Positions 9,253 through 14,825 of a DNA stretch of 14,825 nucleotides are shown in pieces (position 1 is the stretch's first letter; the number at the start of each line of letters is the position of its first letter). Below the pieces are notes generated by a model. That model did not search any database. It worked only from the letters and a program-made list of their open reading frames with translations, and had not been told where the DNA came from. Both the position numbers and the translations under genes were made by a program. Location of the stretch: the NCBI GenBank assembly GCA_004151065.3, contig NWUY0300014971.1:66660-81484 (forward strand), written 5' to 3'. Source of the DNA: Larix sibirica. Lineage: Eukaryota; Streptophyta; Pinopsida; Pinales; Pinaceae.

Positions 9253-9683
9253 CTAGTGGTGCTCTCAATCTCGATGTGGCCACTCTCGCTGCACCCTGCC
9301 CTGTTGTCACCTATCTAGTAGCCCTATCTCGAACCTATTTCCCTAGCACAATTGTTTGTCTAAAAAATTAGTGCCACTCAACACTAGGCTCTAGAGGAAA
9401 TATGCACACTACCAGTAGATGGCCATCAAGCTCATCCAATCCATGCTTGTCCATTGCACCTAGCAACACACCCAAACATATTGTCAACTCTACCAAAACT
9501 ACAACAGGGTCTCCCCCTTCTAGGGTTGTTGCACCTACCACTCCTTATAGCCCTGCCTCATCACGATGATGAAAACGTCATTGATCCTCTCCTTCCTAGC
9601 CCTCAATAATTGGTTGGACTTTTCTTACTCCTCCTCCCTCCATGGGGGGGCCATCATAGCTAGTGGGGGCATTAGTCCAATAT
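9253..9683. other. Unassigned region; probable downstream exon remnant on the minus strand
   Basis: No plus-strand gene is seen. On the minus strand, reading onward from the putative splice acceptor at 9684, a G-rich stretch is open for a short distance in more than one frame and then meets stops, many of them TAG. I do not recognise a protein family. Confidence 0.3.
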
Positions 9684-9792
9684 CTACATTAACCAACAAC
9701 ATGTCACTAGTAAATATTTCATATATGTCATAGTTGAAGCATGTACATAGTAAAACATTAAACATGTAGAAGATATAATTAGAGTTACTTAC
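9684..9792 (-). other. Candidate 109-bp spliceosomal intron
   Basis: On the minus strand the sequence at 9792 reads GG|GTAAGT (donor) and at 9684 TTAATGTAG|AT (acceptor). The 109 bases between are strongly AT-rich, while both flanks are GC-rich and purine-rich on this strand. That contrast and the consensus donor are typical of plant introns. The pyrimidine tract before the acceptor is weak. A 75-codon frame that reads straight through (9625-9852) includes the AT-rich part and is therefore probably not the real protein. No family was recognised in the flanking exons. Confidence 0.5.
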
Positions 9793-10560
9793 CCATGGGT
9801 CCCCACCATGACCTGGACATAGGGGAAGATCTCGATCCCCCTTGAGGTCCATCCCCTACAAGGGATACCTCTCCATGGGGCCCACTCATTGCCACCGCAC
9901 CACATAATAATGTGACATAGAGATATATCCCACCTCCCCTCCATTGGTTTGGGGCATCATTGTCCCAAGAAATGCATCTAGGACTCCCTCGACCCCCACA
10001 CCGAAATCAATACCTATGTAATGAATGAGGGAAATCACTCAAAAAAGTAGGAATAAAGGATGGACCTATAGGTGAATATAATTTGATCATCCAAAAATAA
10101 CTTCGATAGCTGAGCCTATAGTTTGGGAAGAAACATGCTAACTCGGGCTATCTCGGTGCCCACTAGAGCTTTATCCACTAGGAGAAGTTGAACCACAAAG
10201 ATCCTATATGTCCCATTGCCCCCTAGCATACAAATCACAATTATCGTAGTCAATAGGACCATCAAATATTATATCTAGGAAATTAGTATTGCCTCATTGT
10301 TCTTTACTATAGGGTTTCCCCCATAGTACTAAGTCACCAACTGGTCAATCTTCCATTGCCCAAACAAGCACGAATAAGTCTCACACTGAATACCATGGGA
10401 TTGAAAATACCATCATAAATCAAATGTCAAAGCATTCATGGTGCACGTGTGGTGCACCCACTGACTACCAAGCACAAAGCAATCCTCCAAAACCCTACCT
10501 CATGTAGGATTTTCGAACCTCTAAGTAGTGTGACAACTCCCTTTGCAACTCACTGGAGTG
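9793..10560 (-). pseudogene. Probable decayed minus-strand coding remnant, unknown family
   Basis: The minus strand is G-rich and gives short open pieces upstream of the candidate intron, among them LVGDGPQGGSRSSP in one frame and ISLCHIIMWCGGNEWAPW in another. Further upstream the pieces are broken by stops (for example FLDIIFDGPIDYDNCDLYARG around 10240). I recognise no domain. It may be an old transposon-encoded protein or a host pseudogene. The evidence is the composition and the neighbouring splice signals, not homology. Confidence 0.3.
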
Positions 10561-11105
10561 GCACTCCTACCACTCAATTGCCATCTCCCACTAAGTAATC
10601 TGCAAAACAAATCAAGAAAAAGATTGAGTCAATTCATTAACATGGATCATAAATCCAAAAAATAAGAAAACGCACACATGCATGAATTTTTTCAAAAGAG
10701 TCACATGGAGGTGTGACCCATATACCACCATTCCCCCGTAGTCATTTCATGTAAACAAGCCAAAAGGTCAATTGTGCCACATGCAATTGACCAAGTTGTT
10801 TTTCCATGTGATCCTATCGTGCAATAAAAACACCCATAAAATTGTGGCATGCATAGTCTTCCTACCCAACCCAACACACAACTTATACATGTGGTAAAAA
10901 ATCCCTAATTCATGCCATAGCATGATTATTCATACAAATGGGTGCACAGTTATGGTGTGCGGGACCAACACCAATTTGATCACATTGATGCACGTATGTC
11001 TAGACAAATAGATGTGTAGATTAATTATGTGCAAGTAAAAACTAACTTCCCGCACTATGTGCAGTTTTCAAAGGGACTATCACACCATTTGGCATGGTTG
11101 TCCAT
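10561..11105. other. No feature recognised
   Basis: Neither strand shows a long open frame or a motif that I recognise. A 9-bp perfect inverted repeat with a 9-base loop occurs at 10766-10792, which is within chance expectation for a window of this size. Confidence 0.4.
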
Positions 11106-11270
11106 TCAAAATTTGCGTGACCCTACGAAAACCACAATGGATTCTATACGAGTCACTAGAGCCCCTAAGCTAGATTCCAATTTGCTAAAAATGAAGAGGA
11201 GTTCATGAGGAGTAACTTGGAGCTCATAGAATTGAAATTCATTGATCCAATCTTCCATAATCAACTCCAT
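11106..11270 (-). CDS. Small ORF behind a TATA box, 54 codons, unknown function
   Basis: On the minus strand an ATG at 11270 opens a frame of 54 codons ending in TGA at 11106-11108. It begins MELIMEDWINEFQFYELQ and ends VVFVGSRKF. The second in-frame ATG (codon 5) is an alternative start. The first half is acidic and amphipathic; the end is hydrophobic (SIVVFVG). No signal peptide or known domain is evident. Its interest comes from position: a consensus TATA box lies 62-69 bases upstream of the ATG, leaving room for a short 5' leader. It could be the first exon or the broken start of a longer minus-strand gene continuing toward 9600. A chance ORF is still possible at this length. Confidence 0.35.
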   Translation of the reverse strand: MELIMEDWINEFQFYELQVTPHELLFIFSKLESSLGALVTRIESIVVFVGSRKF

Positions 11271-11331
11271 AAACTCTATGGAATCAATAAATAAATGGTA
11301 ATAATGAATTTCAAAATGTGCACCCCACCCC

Positions 11332-11339
11332 TATTTATA
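11332..11339 (-). promoter_or_regulatory. TATA box, minus strand
   Basis: The minus strand reads TATAAATA followed by GGGGTGGGG, a consensus plant core promoter element. The start of transcription would be expected near 11300-11310, about 35 bases before the ATG at 11270. Similar AT-rich strings occur by chance, so this rests on the match plus the correctly placed ORF. Confidence 0.45.
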
Positions 11340-11340
11340 A

Positions 11341-13091
11341 GCAAAGTGTCTTATTTTCAATTGGCATGTTCAAGAGTTGTATAGCTCCGTTTGATACGCC
11401 ATCAACACCATCATGATAAAGATCACAAAATATTCAACATGGTACCATTCGTTTCATCCCCCATAGGAAATTCATCCCATCCCCATTTTTCAACCATTTC
11501 CTCATGTATGGTCATCATTTTTCAATATCATTTGCACCATTGAATTCCTTTTCATGAGCACTATTACTCTATGGTATTTGTTTCATGTGTGCAAGATTTT
11601 TGTTGAACAACTTCATTTTACTCATAGGATCACCATTTCTTTTACAAGTATATCCACTCAACCCAACATATAAGTTATGTATTGCCTCTCTATACATTGC
11701 ATATATCTAGTCACCCCTCTGGTATACCTAAGATTCACATATCCTAGAAAATCACAACACACCTTTCATTGCATTATGCCTTTATTGAGCCTTATCATTC
11801 CACAAGCATGAGTGTTCAACATTATAACCCCTCGTATCATGGAACCCATGCCTGTCTAGACCTAGTATCAAGAGTTTGATAGTCCATCATCTCATCAAGC
11901 AAGCCTCATGTTTCTTCCTTGATTCCTATTGTTTCCCACCCCCTTAGGACTCTCGAGTAGTTTCTAGTTATAGTTCATAGATGGTCTCTCATCCCCACCA
12001 TGATCAATAGACCATTTGCATTCCGTACAATATCATTATTCTATTGGAAACTGCATACCTTATTTCCTTTAATCAAAGAATCATCAACTTGTCACCTAGT
12101 CTTGACCTACCATCAACTTCATGAATATCATCGTCACCCTAAAATATGAGCATCTTCATCCTCTTAGCGTGAAACCATCCACTTTATACCAAATTCATAT
12201 TTTATTCATACCCTAGGCCCATTAAACCCTCGGTTACATACTACTCAACCAAATGAAAATTGTTTCCTAGTTTCGGCCACCCATATCTCTTTGATCACGC
12301 GAATTCATAAGTCTCACACTCACTAGCTTGTCTTGTCCTATTTTGTCAATATCCTAGTCAATTACAATATGTCTTTGGTCCTCATCAGCTATGCCCTCAT
12401 ATTTCCATTCACCTTATCTCTCATTGACTTCAACATGATTCATTATGAGAATTATGGCGACAGTGATTGTACCTTGGTTTCCATTCCCCCAAGTAAATGG
12501 TCAACCTCAAATTGAGCAAAAGAGTCATCATTTCTCTATGGATTAGTAATCTCCCGTATGCTTGACATCAACTCATTTAATACATTAGGGGGAGTCATAC
12601 ATTGTGGTGGTTACAGTGTTCATAGTTATTATTTTAGAATTACATATCTAGAGTTACAAGTTTCCCTCCTGACACCTTAATCATTATTCAAGTCCACCAC
12701 GCTCGTGGGTTGTTTTGAAATCGTCAGTGGTTCACCCCTTTAAAAATCATTGTCATCATATCAGATAATCAGGCACATCTCCATGGGTCTGATCAAAGCC
12801 AATTTTAACCTTAGCTTAACAGTTCACTGAGCTGTCTCCTCCTATTGTAATTTACTTTGACAACACTTCATGAGTGTGTGAATGCTTGAATCTGTATATA
12901 ATTATTCTTTATGTATCATCTATTAGTTCATTTCCTTATAGGTGTTCACCATCACTCTCTAGTGGGTCCCCCTTTACTTTCAGAAATTGCTCTCTCACTC
13001 TTTCAGTTTCGGAATATCAATATTAGGGAAAGAAACAATGATGTATTTCAGCTATACAGTATGCTCCTAACCTCACACATCAAGGGGCAAT
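11341..13091. other. No gene recognised; G-poor, C-rich plus strand
   Basis: I find no domain on either strand. Open frames at 12333-12515 and 12911-13261 are short, AT-rich and unlike any family I know; the second runs into the LTR-like repeat. A GGGGGAG string at 12590-12596 resembles a polypurine tract but has no matching LTR start. The plus strand is clearly poorer in G than in C. The region is probably old, unrecognisable repeat sequence. Confidence 0.4.
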
Positions 13092-13435
13092 TGTTATTAC
13101 CTAAATTTCACACACTTGTGACATTTCAACATCTATTGTTGAAAGACATCATCGACATACATAGCTCACAAAGCTTCCTTTTATCCATAATCAACACGTG
13201 GAATGGAGGAATTCATGCAAAGTTAAATTTTACTAGCTCATGTGACATCACAACATCGTGACCTAAGAAACATCACGTAGGATATTCTTCGAAATCCACA
13301 TGACTGTGTCAAAATTTAGACTCATAAAGTCTATGATGCATGTAAATCCCCCAACTACATTTGGGCACCAAGGGATTCAAATTGGTTTCATCCACTGGGT
13401 ACTTGGGAATTTATTAGCCCCATTCTTGTACTAGG
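13092..13435 (+). repeat. LTR-like repeat, copy A (start of possible 5' LTR)
   Basis: This copy starts TGTTATTACC and aligns with copy B at 14453-14825. Shared landmarks in order are AAATTTCxCACACxTGxGxCATTT, CATCxACATA, a GGAT-TTCTTCGAAATCC block (13280-13297) and ATTCAAATT to TTAGCCCC (13375-13421). The copies differ by substitutions and about 30-40 bases of indels. TG is the usual LTR start. The LTR probably continues past 13435, because a TATA box sits at 13500; the other copy cannot show this as the window ends. Confidence 0.62.
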
Positions 13436-13499
13436 AAACCACTTCACGAAGAGGAGCACTCACATTGTGGAATAGTTCTTTAAAGACCTCCATTTTGGA

Positions 13500-13506
13500 T
13501 ATAAAA
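13500..13506 (+). promoter_or_regulatory. TATA box inside the possible LTR
   Basis: TATAAAAGG lies about 408 bases after the TG start of copy A. This is a plausible place for the U3 promoter of an LTR, with transcription starting some 30 bases downstream. There is no second copy in the window to compare with. Confidence 0.42.
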
Positions 13507-14452
13507 GGAAGCCATGGGTATGCATTCTATAAGAGAAAAATAGAGTAGGGCTATGCTACAAGAGTTACATTGGAAGACCTCTCTTCCTGACCCTATCTTG
13601 CCATTCATAAGATTATATTCTTGCTTGGATTCTTCCCCTAAGAACCAATTTTTTTCCTTCATCATTCCCAAGTTTGTTTGAGAGCAATTACATAGATTAA
13701 GTAACCCTCCCCAAAGGTAGTGTTGGTTTCCCTCTTGTATGCTACATTCATCAAGGTGATACCATTGTATACATGTTTTTCCATTAGACATTTGCAATTT
13801 GGTTGAAGCTTGTTTCTTGTGCTTGTTTTCATGTCATTTTAATCATTTTAGTTCTTAAATTAGCTCCTATGCTTGGTTTTACATGTTTATTTACTTCGAT
13901 ATATCAATATTTGTCACACTAACCATCTCATTATCGATTGTCTTGTTTGCAACATGTTACTGCATAAACTAGCACATGTAGTTAAATCCTCAAAGATAAT
14001 TGCTAGTTCATGGTAACATGATAGGTGTCACCCACTATCACCATGATATCTATCTCTATTCACTTATGGTTGGATCTTCTCCAACTCGAGGGAGCATCCC
14101 TAGATAATATTGCTATGCTATGGAAATGAGGGCACAAGATGATTTGGAAGAGATAGCCTTAGAAAAATGGGGTTGTAGTTTTTAGGGTTTCTTGAATACG
14201 TGATGGAGAGACCTAGAGATCAGTGTCAATATCCACAATATCCAACTAAGGAAATGGATTCAAGGTGAATCATATGGATTGTGACGTCAAGAAGAATGGT
14301 CCTTCAAGAGTTGGTTTATTCAAAGGTTAGGGGTCGAGACACACTAGTCACATCACCCAATTGAAGGTAAGCAAATGAACTTCAGGATCTACTACAAGAG
14401 GGATCTTCAATGGGGGAAAGTACCTAGTCACCACGATTAACTATGGAGAAGG
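13507..14452 (+). other. Rest of LTR and short non-coding interior of a possible non-autonomous element
   Basis: No retrotransposon protein is recognisable between the two LTR-like copies. A 105-codon minus-strand frame (13480-13797) lies across the TATA region and is probably a chance frame. TAACA at 14014-14018 would pair with the TGTTA start as an LTR terminal repeat, and TGGTAACA at 14011-14018 resembles the start of an initiator-Met primer-binding site; these two readings exclude each other and neither is established. A purine-rich GGAGAAGG directly before copy B (14445-14452) could be the polypurine tract. From about 14100 the strand becomes G-rich. Confidence 0.35.
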
Positions 14453-14825
14453 TGTTAACGCTCAAATTTCGCACACATGCGGCATTTTAGCTAATCTTAC
14501 AGTAAGGTGTCATCAACATATAACATGTAGATCACCAAAGACATCCTCATTAGATCCATAAAAGAACATGAGTCCAAAAATTCCAAAAAACATACAAAAG
14601 AAGAGGTAGCACATGTAAATCCATGTTAGCCTGCACTACAGTGCATGTTATCAATTATGTTCCCATGCTAGCCTAGCGCGGATCATCCTTCGAGATCCGT
14701 GCTACAATAAAAAATGGAGGGGTCTGAACTACCAGCCGCGCATTGAAGGCTCAAGAAATCTCCCTCACCAACTGAAATTCAAATTTGGTTCTTCAAGCAA
14801 TGAATAGCCCCCTTTGTGTACTTTG
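14453..14825 (+). repeat. LTR-like repeat, copy B (possible 3' LTR, cut by window end)
   Basis: This copy starts TGTTAACGCTCAAATTTCGC directly after a purine-rich stretch and matches copy A with an offset that grows from 1361 to about 1400 bases. It keeps CpG where copy A has TpG or CpA, for example in CGCACAC against CACACAC and in ATCCGTG against ATCCACA. It runs to the end of the window, so its length is unknown. Confidence 0.62.

Noticed and set aside
9625-9852. 75-codon minus-strand frame as a single-exon gene
   Set aside because: Its middle is the AT-rich segment bounded by splice signals; the frame is probably read-through of an intron.
10440-10458. GGTGCAC-GTGTG-GTGCACC hairpin containing a CACGTG G-box
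   Set aside because: No promoter or gene start lies at a fitting distance; 7-bp stems are common by chance.
10500-10530. GGTTCGAAAATCC on the minus strand as a tRNA B box
   Set aside because: The T-arm does not pair, and no A box or cloverleaf can be drawn upstream.
10766-10792. Perfect 9-bp inverted repeat GGTCAATTG/CAATTGACC
   Set aside because: About one such hairpin is expected by chance in a window of this size, and nothing nearby needs it.
12463-12535. PQVNGQPQIEQ in one frame near 12488, resembling the end of an integrase core
   Set aside because: No other integrase motif is found around it in any frame; a single short match is not enough.
12590-12600. GGGGGAG followed by T-rich sequence as a polypurine tract of another LTR element
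   Set aside because: No matching LTR sequence or coding remnant was found next to it.
13480-13797. 105-codon minus-strand frame
   Set aside because: It lies antisense across the presumed LTR promoter region and shows no known domain.

Overview
The window looks like repeat-rich nuclear DNA from a vascular plant with a large genome. No intact host gene is visible. There are no bacterial operons, ribosome-binding sites, RNA genes or CRISPR arrays. The dominant feature is a decayed Ty3/gypsy LTR retrotransposon on the + strand, about 780-8632. Its domains run in order: Gag (with CCHC knuckle), protease, a long spacer, reverse transcriptase, RNase H, integrase with a GPY-type C-terminal module, and a second, archaeal-type RNase H after the integrase. 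A second RNase H is the hallmark of the plant Tat lineage, so I assign the element there. The species cannot be named from this sequence.

Layout. 1-779: AT-rich, no gene recognised; probably leader or LTR remains. 780-2430: Gag remnant. 2834-3564: protease remnant. 3565-4900: spacer holding three damaged CCHC zinc-knuckle motifs. 4900-6240: RT and connection domain. 6240-6600: RNase H. 6760-8140: integrase, carrying an internal tandem duplication. 8261-8632: second RNase H. 8641-8834: AT-rich tail. 8835-9252: (CAT)n microsatellite inside a 195-bp unit that occurs twice around a single undetermined base, possibly an assembly artefact. 9257-11340: probable minus-strand remnants, with a canonical-looking 109-bp intron (9684-9792), a 54-codon ORF (11106-11270) and a TATA box (11332-11339). 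11341-13091: nothing recognised. 13092-14825: two diverged copies of an LTR-like sequence, starting at 13092 and 14453, the second cut by the window end. They suggest a short non-autonomous LTR element without recognisable coding sequence.

The retrotransposon proteins would once have worked together: Gag packages RNA, protease matures the polyprotein, RT and the RNases H make cDNA, and integrase inserts it. Here every enzyme has frameshifts or stops, and most have replaced catalytic residues, so the copy is dead. Much of the + strand is poor in G and rich in C. Several catalytic and tryptophan codons look changed by G-to-A substitutions.
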